A model generated the notes under the pieces. It was not told the origin of the DNA, searched no databases, and saw only the letters and a list, made by a program, of their open reading frames with translations. Below are positions 20,294-27,977 of a stretch of 64,000 bases of DNA, piece after piece. Each line of letters begins with the position of its first letter. Positions within the stretch are counted from its first letter, which is position 1. Both the position numbers and the translations under genes were made by a program. The stretch is taken from contig NZ_JOCX01000027.1 in NCBI RefSeq assembly GCF_000717915.1, forward strand, positions 1-64,000. The letters run 5' to 3'. The DNA comes from Streptomyces sp. NRRL S-244. GTDB taxonomy: Bacteria > Actinomycetota > Actinomycetes > Streptomycetales > Streptomycetaceae.

Positions 20294-21205
20294 TCAGCTG
20301 CCCCCGCCCAGACGGAACATCAGCAGCCGTGTCTCCAGGGCGTGATCGCGCCAGATGCGGAACAGCTTCCCGTGCGTGATGGTGGACTCCTGGAGTCGTT
20401 CGCGCGACCAGGCGGAGCGGGGGCCGGAGCTTTCGACGCGGTCCAGCTCGGCGGTGTTCCAGGCCATGGACTGCACCCAGAACTCGGCGACCCGGTCGGT
20501 GACGTCCTCGTCCTGCTCCAGCTCGAAGCCGGCCGCCTCGGCGGCGGTGAGGTACTCGGTGAGGGTGCCGAGGCGCGTCTTGTAGTAGCCGTCGATGAAC
20601 TCGGTCCACTCGGGCCGGCAGATGAAGTGCTCCTGGATGCCGAACCAGCCGCCCGGCCTGAGGGAGCGGGCCACGACCTGGAAGAGGCGCTCGCGGTCCA
20701 TGTAGCCGGAGCTCTCGTTGGCGTAGGCGGCGTCGTACTTCCGGTCGGCCGTGAAGGCGTGCACGTCGGCCAGGAGGGGGGTGACGCGGTCGCCGACGCC
20801 GGCCTGGCGGGCGAAGTCCTGGATCACGGGTATGTGATCGGCGGCGACGGTGAGCCCGGTGACCGTCGCGCCGTGCTCCTGGGCCCAGTAGAGCGACCCG
20901 CCGCCGACACCGCAGCCGATGTCGAGGACGCTGCCGGGCGGGCTGGTGTACGCGCCCCAACTGCGGGCCGCGTGCTCGACTATGGCTTCCTGGGACTCCA
21001 CGATGCGGCGCTTGAGCACGCGCTGGGAGACGGTGGTGTTCGGCGTCGCGCCCGGGCCGAACAGACCCATGTGGAAGTGGACCCTGGGTCCTGGTCCGTA
21101 CTTGTGGAGGATGTCCGCGGTCTTGCGGCTGTAATAGAGCGGCACTTGGCTCTCGTCGAACTCCTGGCCACCAGCGGGGGTCTGGATGACAAGGTTCCTG
21201 TCCAT
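20294..21205 (-). CDS. SAM-dependent methyltransferase, probably acting on a prenyl diphosphate
   Basis: 303-aa class I methyltransferase. SAM motif I is [16 protein letters not shown] near residue 93. The segment [16 protein letters not shown] has the NES..D pattern seen in the acceptor site of geranyl diphosphate C2-methyltransferase, and [15 protein letters not shown] follows as in that group. The rest is divergent from the canonical 2-MIB methyltransferase, so another prenyl chain or another carbon (as in FPP or GPP methyltransferases) is possible. ATG 21205 has GGAG upstream. It is first in a two-gene operon with a terpene synthase, which is the main reason for assigning a prenyl substrate. 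Confidence 0.78.
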   Translation of the reverse strand: MDRNLVIQTPAGGQEFDESQVPLYYSRKTADILHKYGPGPRVHFHMGLFGPGATPNTTVSQRVLKRRIVESQEAIVEHAARSWGAYTSPPGSVLDIGCGVGGGSLYWAQEHGATVTGLTVAADHIPVIQDFARQAGVGDRVTPLLADVHAFTADRKYDAAYANESSGYMDRERLFQVVARSLRPGGWFGIQEHFICRPEWTEFIDGYYKTRLGTLTEYLTAAEAAGFELEQDEDVTDRVAEFWVQSMAWNTAELDRVESSGPRSAWSRERLQESTITHGKLFRIWRDHALETRLLMFRLGGGS

Positions 21206-21300
21206 CGATTCTCCGGTCCTGCGATCACGTGGGGGTGTTTATCGGCCGCCCCACTCTGCCCGTAAGTGATCGATAAAAGTCGTCAGTCACTCGGGTGATG

Positions 21301-21328
21301 AGCATAACCACAGCTGAAACGGCAACAA
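21301..21328 (-). promoter_or_regulatory. Probable promoter of the methyltransferase/terpene synthase operon
   Basis: On the minus strand TTGTTG (complement of 21323-21328), a 16-bp spacer and TATGCT (complement of 21301-21306) form a plausible vegetative promoter, giving a leader of about 90 nt. The surrounding 200 bp are notably AT-rich for this genome. Confidence 0.4.
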
Positions 21329-21408
21329 TTCCGGCCATTTGATGTCACGTCAGGTGTTGGACCCCGGGTTTAGCGGAATACATGCCGCAGCGTCAGACGG
21401 AATACGGG

Positions 21409-22008
21409 TCAGGCGTCGTCGAGGGCGGCGAGGATCTCGGCGGTCGTGCTGACCCTGCCGATGCGCGGGAAGATCTTGCCGAACGAGTGGGCGTGGGACG
21501 CGGAGTCGGTGTCGGCCGTGGCGTCCTCGGCGAAGACCAGCGAGTAGCTGTGCTCCCAGGCCGTACGGGCGGTGGACTCGACGCCGACGCTGGTGGAGAG
21601 TCCGGCCAGGACGATCCGGTGGATGCCGCGGCGGCGCAGCTGGAGGTCGAGCTCGGTCCCGGTGAAGGCGCCCCAGTGGCGCTTGGTCACCACGACGTCG
21701 CCGAGGGCGGCGAGCTCGGCCGGGATCTGCGAGAACGCGGCGGGCGGGGCGGCGGCCGGGCCCGGGCGGTCCACGTCGGTGGTGGGCAGGTCGCCGCCGT
21801 CGGGCGACCAGGCGACCCTGACCAGCACCACGGGCAGCCTGTGGGCGCGGAACGCCTCGGCGAGCAGGACGCCGTTCGCGAGGACCTCGGCGGCGGGGCG
21901 GGTGGTCGGCAGGGCCAGGATGCCCTGCTGGAGGTCGATCAGGACCAGGGCGGTGCCGTCGTCGAGGGTCAGGGGCGAGCGTTCGGTGCGGTCGGCTGCG
22001 GCGGTCAT
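21409..22008 (-). CDS. Isochorismatase-family hydrolase without the nucleophilic cysteine
   Basis: 199 aa with the cysteine-hydrolase/isochorismatase fold. Aspartate is in ALVLIDLQQG (residue 25 or so) and lysine in VVVTKRHWGAF. Where nicotinamidase-like members have the nucleophile (..NVCVESTAR), this protein reads LSTSVGVESTAR, that is glycine for cysteine. True isochorismatases such as EntB and PhzD also have glycine there, so an isochorismatase-like hydrolysis is possible, as is a non-catalytic role. ATG 22008 has GGGAG upstream on the minus strand. No siderophore or phenazine genes are nearby. Confidence 0.8.
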   Translation of the reverse strand: MTAAADRTERSPLTLDDGTALVLIDLQQGILALPTTRPAAEVLANGVLLAEAFRAHRLPVVLVRVAWSPDGGDLPTTDVDRPGPAAAPPAAFSQIPAELAALGDVVVTKRHWGAFTGTELDLQLRRRGIHRIVLAGLSTSVGVESTARTAWEHSYSLVFAEDATADTDSASHAHSFGKIFPRIGRVSTTAEILAALDDA

Positions 22009-22125
22009 CCGGGCTCCCTGCGGTCGTTCCGGGATTCACTCTCCCGCCCATGAAACCCGGACCGCGAGCCGCCGGCGTTCCGGTCCGCGCCGAACGGCGT
22101 GGCGGCCACGGGGCAGGCCTCTTCT

Positions 22126-22131
22126 TAGAAT
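22126..22131 (+). promoter_or_regulatory. -10 hexamer TAGAAT of a leaderless gene
   Basis: TAGAAT ends 6 nt before the ATG of the SAP-domain gene at 22138, placing the transcription start at or next to the start codon. The AGGA within the spacer is too near the ATG to act as a ribosome binding site. Confidence 0.55.
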
Positions 22132-22137
22132 AGGAAC

Positions 22138-22692
22138 ATGAGTACGAATATCGAGGAAACCCGGCCCGCCCTGTCTCCGGCACTGACCGGGGCGGAATTG
22201 CTGCGCTGGTACTGGACGCTGGCCGAACTGTCGGAACTCGCCCGGAAGATGGGCCTGCCCGCCAGTGGCGGCAAGGTGGCGCTGACGGCCCGGCTGGCCG
22301 CCGCACTCGACGGGATCCGGCCGCCGGAGCCGGTCCGCGCCCCGCGCCGGGGCGGGCGGCAGCTCGCGGCCCCCGTCGACGGCGACACCGTGATCCCGGA
22401 GGGCCAGCGGTGCAGTCAGGTCCTCAGGGCCTTCTTCGTCGGCGAGATCGGGCCGGCCTTCCACTTCGACGCCTTCATGCGGGAGTACGTGGCCGGGCAC
22501 GCGGGACACACCCTCGCCGAGGCCGTCGCCCACTGGCACGCCACCCGAGCCCGGGCGGCCGAACCCCAGGAGGTCGCCGCCCAGTTCGAGTTCAACCGGT
22601 TCCTGCGCGACTGGCACGAGCGCCACCCCGAGGGCACCCGGCAGCAGGCCCTGGCCGCCTGGCGGGCGCACCGGGCCCTCCCGAAGGACTGA
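22138..22692 (+). CDS. SAP domain / DUF6434 protein
   Basis: 184 aa. The N-terminal part (residues 10-60: LTGAELLRWYWTLAELSELA then LPASGGKVALTARLAAAL) matches a SAP-type helix-extended-helix, a motif used for nucleic-acid binding. The C-terminal half (FVGEIGPAFHFDAFMREYVAGHAGHTLAEAVAHWHATRA..) is the DUF6434 module, which looks like a small helical DNA-linked domain. A DNA-binding role is therefore likely but unproven. It is probably leaderless. It is convergent with the MFS gene downstream. Confidence 0.75.
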   Translation: MSTNIEETRPALSPALTGAELLRWYWTLAELSELARKMGLPASGGKVALTARLAAALDGIRPPEPVRAPRRGGRQLAAPVDGDTVIPEGQRCSQVLRAFFVGEIGPAFHFDAFMREYVAGHAGHTLAEAVAHWHATRARAAEPQEVAAQFEFNRFLRDWHERHPEGTRQQALAAWRAHRALPKD

Positions 22693-22776
22693 CCGCCGCC
22701 GGCCGCCCCGCCGCCCGCTGCCCGCCGCGCAGCCGGCCGCCCCGCCGCTGGCCGCCCGCCGCCCGGCCGCGTCCGC

Positions 22777-23970
22777 TCAGACGCCCGGTGCGGGCTCCGG
22801 CAGGCGCCGGGCCAGGGCCCAGGCCAGCAGGGGAAGGGCGGCCAGGGGGAGCAGGGCCGTCCGTACGGAGGTGGCGTCCGCGAGGGCGCCGATGACGGGG
22901 CTCGCCAGCCCGCCGACGCTGACCGTCAGGCCGAGGGTGACCCCGCCGGCCGTCCCCATGCGGGCCGGCAGGTAGTCCTGGCCCAGCGTGACCTGGAGCG
23001 AGAACGGCACGTACAGGGCGGCGGCCGCCAGCGCCGCGCAGACGTACACCAGGGGGAGGGGCAGGCACAGCACGCCCGCGACGGCGGGGGCGGCGGCCGC
23101 GTACGCCCGGCTGACGGTGGTGGTCCGGCCCCAGCGGGCGGCCAGCCGGCCGCCCAGCAGGGTGCCGCCCGCGCTGCCCGCGAACAGGGCGAACAGGGCC
23201 ACCGCCCCGGCCGTCTCACCGCCGCCGCGCTCGCGCACGTACAGGGCGATGAACGTGCTCAGCCCGATGAACGCCACGGACCGGACCACCACCACGAGGG
23301 AGAGCCGCAGGAACGCCCGCCGGTCCTCGGGCCCCGGCGTCCCGGCGGACGGCCCCGCCGCCGGTCCACCCGCCCGGTCCCGCGCCGGCCGGGGGAGGTT
23401 CAGTACGACGCCCAGCGCGGCCGGGAGGGCCAGCAGCCCCCAGCCCGCCGGTCCGGACACCGACAGGGCCCCCACGACGAGCAGCGGCGCGCACGCGAAG
23501 CCGATGTTGCCGCCGAGCGCGAACCAGCTCATCGCCGAGTGCCCGGGGCCGCCCGCGGCGGTACGGATCAGCCGGGCGGCCGCCGGGTGGTAGGCCGCCA
23601 CACCCAGCCCGGACAGGGCCACGGCGGCGACGGTGGCCGCATACCCGGCGTCCGCGCCGACGAGGGCGATGCCCAGCCCGGCGGCGGCCGTGCTCAGCGG
23701 GATCAGCCACGGCACCGCGCGCCGGTCGGCCAGCGCCCCGAACAGCGGCTGGACCACGGAGGACAGCACGGAGGCGGCCAGCACGATGCCGGAGGCGGCG
23801 GCGTACCCGTAGGCGCGCTCGGAGACAAGGAAGGGGACGAGCGCGGCGACGGCGCCCTGGTAGACGTCCACGCAGGAATGGCCGGCCGCGAAGGCGGCGA
23901 TGCGGCGGCGCCGCACGGGACGCGTTCCCGTTGCGGCGGGCGGCTCGGAAGCGGTCTTCGAAGGGTTCAC
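22777..23970 (-). CDS. MFS transporter, fosmidomycin-resistance (Fsr) type
   Basis: 397 aa, about 12 transmembrane helices. The opening AFAAGHSCVDVYQGAVAALVP and the ..SSVVQPLFGALADRR.. loop are typical of the Fsr subgroup of the major facilitator superfamily. The central cytoplasmic loop is Pro/Gly-rich. GTG 23970 begins the homologous region. It is divergent from an AraC-type regulator 54 bp away, which is the usual pattern for a regulator and its efflux pump. The exported compound is unknown; resistance to fosmidomycin is known only for the family founder. Confidence 0.82.
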   Translation of the reverse strand: MNPSKTASEPPAATGTRPVRRRRIAAFAAGHSCVDVYQGAVAALVPFLVSERAYGYAAASGIVLAASVLSSVVQPLFGALADRRAVPWLIPLSTAAAGLGIALVGADAGYAATVAAVALSGLGVAAYHPAAARLIRTAAGGPGHSAMSWFALGGNIGFACAPLLVVGALSVSGPAGWGLLALPAALGVVLNLPRPARDRAGGPAAGPSAGTPGPEDRRAFLRLSLVVVVRSVAFIGLSTFIALYVRERGGGETAGAVALFALFAGSAGGTLLGGRLAARWGRTTTVSRAYAAAAPAVAGVLCLPLPLVYVCAALAAAALYVPFSLQVTLGQDYLPARMGTAGGVTLGLTVSVGGLASPVIGALADATSVRTALLPLAALPLLAWALARRLPEPAPGV

Positions 23971-24010
23971 CGGTCGACGATCGCCCCTGCGGCGGGCGGC
24001 CCGCTTCCGA

Positions 24011-24016
24011 TAAAAT
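24011..24016 (+). promoter_or_regulatory. -10 hexamer TAAAAT before the AraC-type regulator
   Basis: TAAAAT lies 8 nt before ATG 24025 and 5 nt before an in-frame GTG at 24022. No ribosome binding site is visible, so the regulator is probably translated from a leaderless transcript. Confidence 0.5.
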
Positions 24017-24024
24017 GCCGGGTG

Positions 24025-24780
24025 ATGCAGAAAATCCGCCACACCCCCCGGGCCGCGACGAGCATCCGCGCGCTCGACACCCACGTCGGCATCGACCCGC
24101 ACCGGCACGACGACCACCAGATCGCCTACGCCGGTTCCGGAGTGCTGTCCATCACCACCGACGCCGGCACCTGGGTGGCCCCCACCAGCCGCGCCCTGTG
24201 GATCCCGGCCGGGACGGTGCACGAGCACCGCGCCTACGGGCGTACCGACCTGCACTCCGTCGGCCTGCCGACCCGCCTCAACCCGCTCGCCCTCGACACC
24301 CCCGCCGTGATCGCCGTGGGACCGCTGCTGCGGGAGCTGATCCTGGCCTATACGCGGGCCCCCGAGGACGAGGGCCCCGAGCGGCGCCGGATGCTCGGGG
24401 TCCTGCTCGACCAGCTGCGCGCCGCGCCGCTGCAGCCCCTGCACCTGCCCGCGCCCGCCGACCCCCGGCTGGCGGCCGTGTGCGCCCTGCTGCACGCCGA
24501 TCCGGCGGACTCCCGCGGGCTGGCGGCGCTGAGCGCGGCCGCCGGCGCAGGGGCGAGCGAGCGGACCCTGAGCCGCCTCTTCCGCTCCGAACTCGGCATG
24601 ACCTTCCCGCAGTGGCGCACCCAGCTGCGCCTGCACCGGGCGCTGCGGCTGCTGGCCGTCGGCACCCCGGTCACCGCCGTCGCGCACCGCTGCGGCTGGT
24701 CCTCCGCGAGCGCCTTCATCGACGTCTTCCGCCGCGCTTTCGGCCACACCCCCGGAGCCCACCCCGGCCGCCTTCCCTGA
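24025..24780 (+). CDS. AraC-family transcriptional regulator with cupin N-terminus
   Basis: 251 aa. The N-terminal cupin-like sensor domain shows DPHRHDDHQIAYAGSGVLSI and WIPAGTVHEHRAYG, both with histidines of the cupin barrel. The C-terminal double helix-turn-helix is recognisable by ASERTLSRLFRSELGMTFPQWRTQLRLHRAL and VAHRCGWSSASAFIDVFRRAFGHTPG. It most likely controls the divergent MFS transporter gene. A 22-codon remnant of another gene abuts its 3' end on the opposite strand. Confidence 0.9.
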   Translation: MQKIRHTPRAATSIRALDTHVGIDPHRHDDHQIAYAGSGVLSITTDAGTWVAPTSRALWIPAGTVHEHRAYGRTDLHSVGLPTRLNPLALDTPAVIAVGPLLRELILAYTRAPEDEGPERRRMLGVLLDQLRAAPLQPLHLPAPADPRLAAVCALLHADPADSRGLAALSAAAGAGASERTLSRLFRSELGMTFPQWRTQLRLHRALRLLAVGTPVTAVAHRCGWSSASAFIDVFRRAFGHTPGAHPGRLP

Positions 24781-24790
24781 ACCTACGGGC

Positions 24791-24856
24791 GTTCCCGTCC
24801 GGGGCCTCGAAGTAGCCGTCCAGGGACACCTGCATCATCAGGATGATCTTCCGCAT
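24791..24856 (-). pseudogene. N-terminal remnant of a dihydrofolate-reductase-family protein
   Basis: From an ATG at 24856 the minus strand encodes MRKIILMMQVSLDGYFEAPD, the recognisable beginning of RibD-C/DHFR-family proteins, for 22 codons. Homology then stops and the frame runs into the antisense of the AraC gene. A complete protein would need about 180 more residues, so this is a deletion remnant created when the AraC gene and this gene were joined. Confidence 0.65.
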
Positions 24857-24870
24857 GCCGCTGCACGCTA

Positions 24871-24876
24871 CATACT
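24871..24876 (+). promoter_or_regulatory. -10 hexamer CATACT of a leaderless gene
   Basis: CATACT ends 7 nt before GTG 24884. No Shine-Dalgarno sequence precedes the GTG. Confidence 0.4.
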
Positions 24877-24883
24877 GGCCGGT

Positions 24884-25939
24884 GTGAAGACCGAAGACGG
24901 CGCAGACGACACGGCCCTGTTCATCACGGAGGGCCACACCGGGGTGATCACCCTCAACCGCCCCAGGGCGCTCAACGCCCTCACCCACCCCATGGTGCTG
25001 CGGATCGCCGAGGCGCTGGCCGCCTGGGAGCAGGACCCCGCCGTCGTCCAGGTCCTCATCCGCGGCGCCGGCGAGCGCGGGCTGTGCGCCGGCGGGGACA
25101 TCCGGGCCATCCACGACGACGCGAAGGCCGGCGGCGACGCCTCCGAGGGCTTCTGGCGCGACGAGTACCGGCTGAACGCGCGGATCGCCCGCTACCCGAA
25201 GCCCTACGTGGCCCTCATGGACGGCATCGTCATGGGCGGCGGCGTCGGCGTCTCCGCCCACGGCAGCGTCCGCGTCGTCACCGAACGCTCCCGCGTCGCC
25301 ATGCCCGAGACCGGCATCGGCTTCGTCCCCGACGTGGGCGGTACGCACCTCCTGGCCCGCGCCCCGGGGGAGCTCGGCACCCACCTGGCCCTGACCGGGG
25401 CCGCCGTGGGCGCGGCCGACGCGCTGCTGTGCGCTCTCGCCGACCACTTCGTACCCGCCGCCCGGCTGCCGGAGCTGACCGCCGCGCTCGCCGGCGCCCC
25501 GGCGCACGAGGTGCTGCCGCGCTTCGCGCAGCGGCCCGCACCGGGCGAACTGGCCGGGTGGCGCGCCTGGATCGACCGCTGCTACGCCGCCGAAACCGTC
25601 GAGGAGATCGTCGAGCGGCTGCTGGCCGAGGGGGATCCGGCCGCCAAGGAGGCCGCCGAGACGATCCTGGCCAAGTCCCCGACCTCGCTCAAGGTCACCC
25701 TGGCCGCCGTCCGCCGCGCCCGGCGACTCGGATCCCTGGAGCGGGTGCTGGAACAGGAGTTCCGCGTCTCCTGCCACGCCCTGCGCGCGCCCGACCTGGT
25801 GGAGGGCATACGGGCGCAAGTCGTCGACAAGGACCGCAGCCCCCGCTGGTCCCCGCCCGCGCTGGCCGAAGTCACCGGCGCGTACGTGGAGCGGTTCTTC
25901 GCCCCGCTCGGGGAGGACCGCGAACTCCGGCTGCCCTGA
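24884..25939 (+). CDS. Enoyl-CoA hydratase/isomerase family, probable 3-hydroxyisobutyryl-CoA hydrolase
   Basis: 351 aa, the length of 3-hydroxyisobutyryl-CoA hydrolases, which cleave the CoA thioester in valine breakdown. Crotonase core: GVITLNRPRALNALTHPMV, oxyanion-hole segment RGLCAGGDIRAIHDD, second oxyanion segment DGIVMGGGVGVSAHG, and the MPETGIGFVPDVGGTHLLAR block that carries the acidic residues used by the hydrolase subgroup. The extended C-terminus (SPTSLKVTLAAVRRARRLGSLERVLEQEFRVS) is specific to this subgroup. No other valine-pathway genes are adjacent. A general enoyl-CoA hydratase role is the alternative. Confidence 0.85.
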   Translation: MKTEDGADDTALFITEGHTGVITLNRPRALNALTHPMVLRIAEALAAWEQDPAVVQVLIRGAGERGLCAGGDIRAIHDDAKAGGDASEGFWRDEYRLNARIARYPKPYVALMDGIVMGGGVGVSAHGSVRVVTERSRVAMPETGIGFVPDVGGTHLLARAPGELGTHLALTGAAVGAADALLCALADHFVPAARLPELTAALAGAPAHEVLPRFAQRPAPGELAGWRAWIDRCYAAETVEEIVERLLAEGDPAAKEAAETILAKSPTSLKVTLAAVRRARRLGSLERVLEQEFRVSCHALRAPDLVEGIRAQVVDKDRSPRWSPPALAEVTGAYVERFFAPLGEDRELRLP

Positions 25940-25981
25940 GGGCTGTTGGAGAGCAAGGGACGGCGGAGGCGAGCGGCCCGG

Positions 25982-26905
25982 TCAGCGGTAGCCGGTCACG
26001 TCGGCCGGGAGGCCCGGGTCCTGGACCTCGACCAGGTAGCGCCAGGCGTCCGGCCTGCTGCCGTCGAGATCCGTGAACCCGTACGCGCGGGCCAGCTGCG
26101 CGCTGGAGAGCGACTGCCCGTTCCAGCGCGCCACCTCCGGGTCCGCGGCGAGCGCGGCGACACCCCGCCCGACGTAGGAGGGGGTCTCGGAGATGGCGAA
26201 GTGCGGCATCTGTTCCAGCGCGTCCCGCCAGTTCGCCTCGGTCACCCCGAAGTTGTCGAGCATCATCTCCGAGCGCAGCCAGCCCGGGGTCAGCGCCACC
26301 GCCGTCGCCCCGCGCGGCCCCAGCTCGTGCCCGAGCGCGAACGCCATGCGCAGCACCGCCGACTTGGCGAGGTCATAGAAGAACGAGACGCGGTAGTTGG
26401 CCGCGTTGTACTCGGCCGTGCCGTCCGTCATCTCCACCACCAGCCCGCCCGGCCCGCGCAGCAGCAGCGGCAGCGCGAAATGGCTCGTGATGGCATGGGT
26501 GTCCACCGCGAGCCGCAGGATCCGCAGCCCGTTGTCCAGGTCGTGCTCCCACACCGTGCTGTCCCACTCGAACAGCCGCTCGCCGCCCCAGATGTCGTTC
26601 ACCAGCACGTCCAGGCGCCCCTGCTCGGCGTCGATCCGCCCGACCAGCGCCTCCACCTGCGCCGGCACCAGATGGTCCGCGACCACCGCGATGCCGTGCC
26701 CGCCCGCCGCCGTGACCAGCTCCGCCGTCTCCTCGACGGTCTCCGGCCGGTCGTACTCCGAACGGCTGCCGCGCGTACTGCGGCCCGTCACGTACACCGT
26801 CGCGCCCTGCGCGCCCAGCTGGACCGCGATGCCCCGGCCCGCGCCCCGTGTCGCCCCGGCCACCAGGGCGACCTCGCCTTCGAGGGTCCGCCGCTCTTCC
26901 GCCAT
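25982..26905 (-). CDS. SDR-family oxidoreductase
   Basis: 307-aa short-chain dehydrogenase. The cofactor loop is VAGATRGAGRGIAVQLG, and TGRSTRGSRSE continues into a region with a basic residue that suggests NADP(H). The NNAG element is replaced by VNDIWGGE, a variant. The active-site YxxxK is FFYDLAKSAVLR. The long region after it (TPGWLRSEMMLDNFGVTEANWRDALEQMP) is typical of a group annotated only as SDR. The ATG at 26905 appears leaderless. Substrate unknown. Confidence 0.85.
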   Translation of the reverse strand: MAEERRTLEGEVALVAGATRGAGRGIAVQLGAQGATVYVTGRSTRGSRSEYDRPETVEETAELVTAAGGHGIAVVADHLVPAQVEALVGRIDAEQGRLDVLVNDIWGGERLFEWDSTVWEHDLDNGLRILRLAVDTHAITSHFALPLLLRGPGGLVVEMTDGTAEYNAANYRVSFFYDLAKSAVLRMAFALGHELGPRGATAVALTPGWLRSEMMLDNFGVTEANWRDALEQMPHFAISETPSYVGRGVAALAADPEVARWNGQSLSSAQLARAYGFTDLDGSRPDAWRYLVEVQDPGLPADVTGYR

Positions 26906-26911
26906 GCCCCG

Positions 26912-26917
26912 ACCCTA
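26912..26917 (-). promoter_or_regulatory. -10 hexamer TAGGGT of the SDR gene (leaderless)
   Basis: On the minus strand TAGGGT (complement of 26912-26917) ends 6 nt before ATG 26905, and there is no ribosome binding site between them. Confidence 0.45.
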
Positions 26918-26934
26918 CGCCGCCACCGCCCGCC

Positions 26935-26968
26935 GGGCACGCGGGCGCGGGCACGCGGGCGCGGGCAC
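26935..26968. repeat. 14-bp tandem repeat, 2.4 copies
   Basis: GGGCACGCGGGCGC occurs at 26935-26948 and 26949-26962, followed by GGGCAC. It lies between the divergent SDR gene and the methyltransferase-like gene. Confidence 0.7.
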
Positions 26969-27082
26969 CCGGCCCGTGCCGGTGGCCGGATCGGCGGCCT
27001 TTCGAGGCCGGCGCACAGGTGGGTACGACTGGTCCCGAGATCCGCCCGAGAACCGCCCGTGACCCTCGGAGGCGTACGCCCG

Positions 27083-27862
27083 ATGACCGCTGCCGGCATG
27101 ACGAGCTTCGACGAGATCTACGGACTCCCCGACCCGCGGGGATACTTCGGCCGACTGGGCCCGTACGCCTACCAGACCCCGGGCCACGCCCAGCCGGTGT
27201 TCCGCGGCCTGGCCGGCGAACTCGCCCCGGGACGGCGGACGGTGCTCGACGTGTGCTGCTCGTACGGGATCAACACCGCGCTCCTCAACCACGACGTCAC
27301 CCTCGACGAGCTGTACGCGCGCTACACCTCGCCGAAGGCGGCCGAGCTGACCACCTCCGAACTCGCCGAGCGGGACCGCGAGTTCTACGCCGCCCGGCGC
27401 CGCCCCGACGCCGTACGGGCCGTCGGCATCGACGTGTCGGCCCCCGCCCTGGAGTACGCGGTGGCCGTCGGACTGCTCGACGAGGGGCACTGCGTGGACC
27501 TGGAGGCCGAGGAGCCGGGCGAGCGACTGCGGCGCTCCGCCGCCGGCGCCGGCCTCATCACCATCACCGGCGGCACCAGCTTCCTCACCGGACGCACCTT
27601 CGCCCGCCTGCTCAGCGCCGCCGGGCGGCCCGTGCCGGTGGCCGCCTTCGTCCTGCGCACCCACGACTACCGGCCGATCTCCCGCTGCCTGGAGTCGTAC
27701 GGACTCACCGTCGAGCGGTCCGCCGCCACCCAGCCGCAGCGCCGCTTCACCGACCCCGACGAGCAGCGGCGCGCGGTGGCCGCCGTCACCGCGCTCGGCG
27801 AGGACCCGGCCGGCAAGGAGTCGGCCGGCCACTTCCACACCCGGCTGCACCTGGCCCGTTGA
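27083..27862 (+). CDS. Methyltransferase-like protein of unknown function
   Basis: 259 aa. The segment TVLDVCCSYGINTALLNHDV occupies the place of SAM motif I but has CCSYG where most members have GxGxG. VGIDVSAPALEYAVAVGLLD resembles motif II, separated by an unusually long helical insertion, and GAGLITITGGTSFLTG resembles the post-II strand. I read it as a divergent class I SAM-dependent methyltransferase fold, possibly with altered chemistry. ATG 27083 follows GGAGG with 10 nt spacing; GTG 27059 is an alternative. A P450 gene follows on the same strand after 115 bp, so the two may be functionally linked. Confidence 0.65.
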   Translation: MTAAGMTSFDEIYGLPDPRGYFGRLGPYAYQTPGHAQPVFRGLAGELAPGRRTVLDVCCSYGINTALLNHDVTLDELYARYTSPKAAELTTSELAERDREFYAARRRPDAVRAVGIDVSAPALEYAVAVGLLDEGHCVDLEAEEPGERLRRSAAGAGLITITGGTSFLTGRTFARLLSAAGRPVPVAAFVLRTHDYRPISRCLESYGLTVERSAATQPQRRFTDPDEQRRAVAAVTALGEDPAGKESAGHFHTRLHLAR

Positions 27863-27977
27863 CCCCTCCCGGCACCCGCCGCCCGGGGGGCCCGGGAACG
27901 GACTTGTCCAACCCGCCCTCCAGGCCGCACTGTTGCCCGAGGTTCGTCCACTCGTCCAGACGGTCAGGAGACCCGGC

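Noticed and set aside
20294..21205. Assigning this methyltransferase as the missing 2-MIB GPP C2-methyltransferase
   Set aside because: Its sequence outside the SAM and NES regions differs clearly from the canonical enzyme and it is operonic with a different cyclase.
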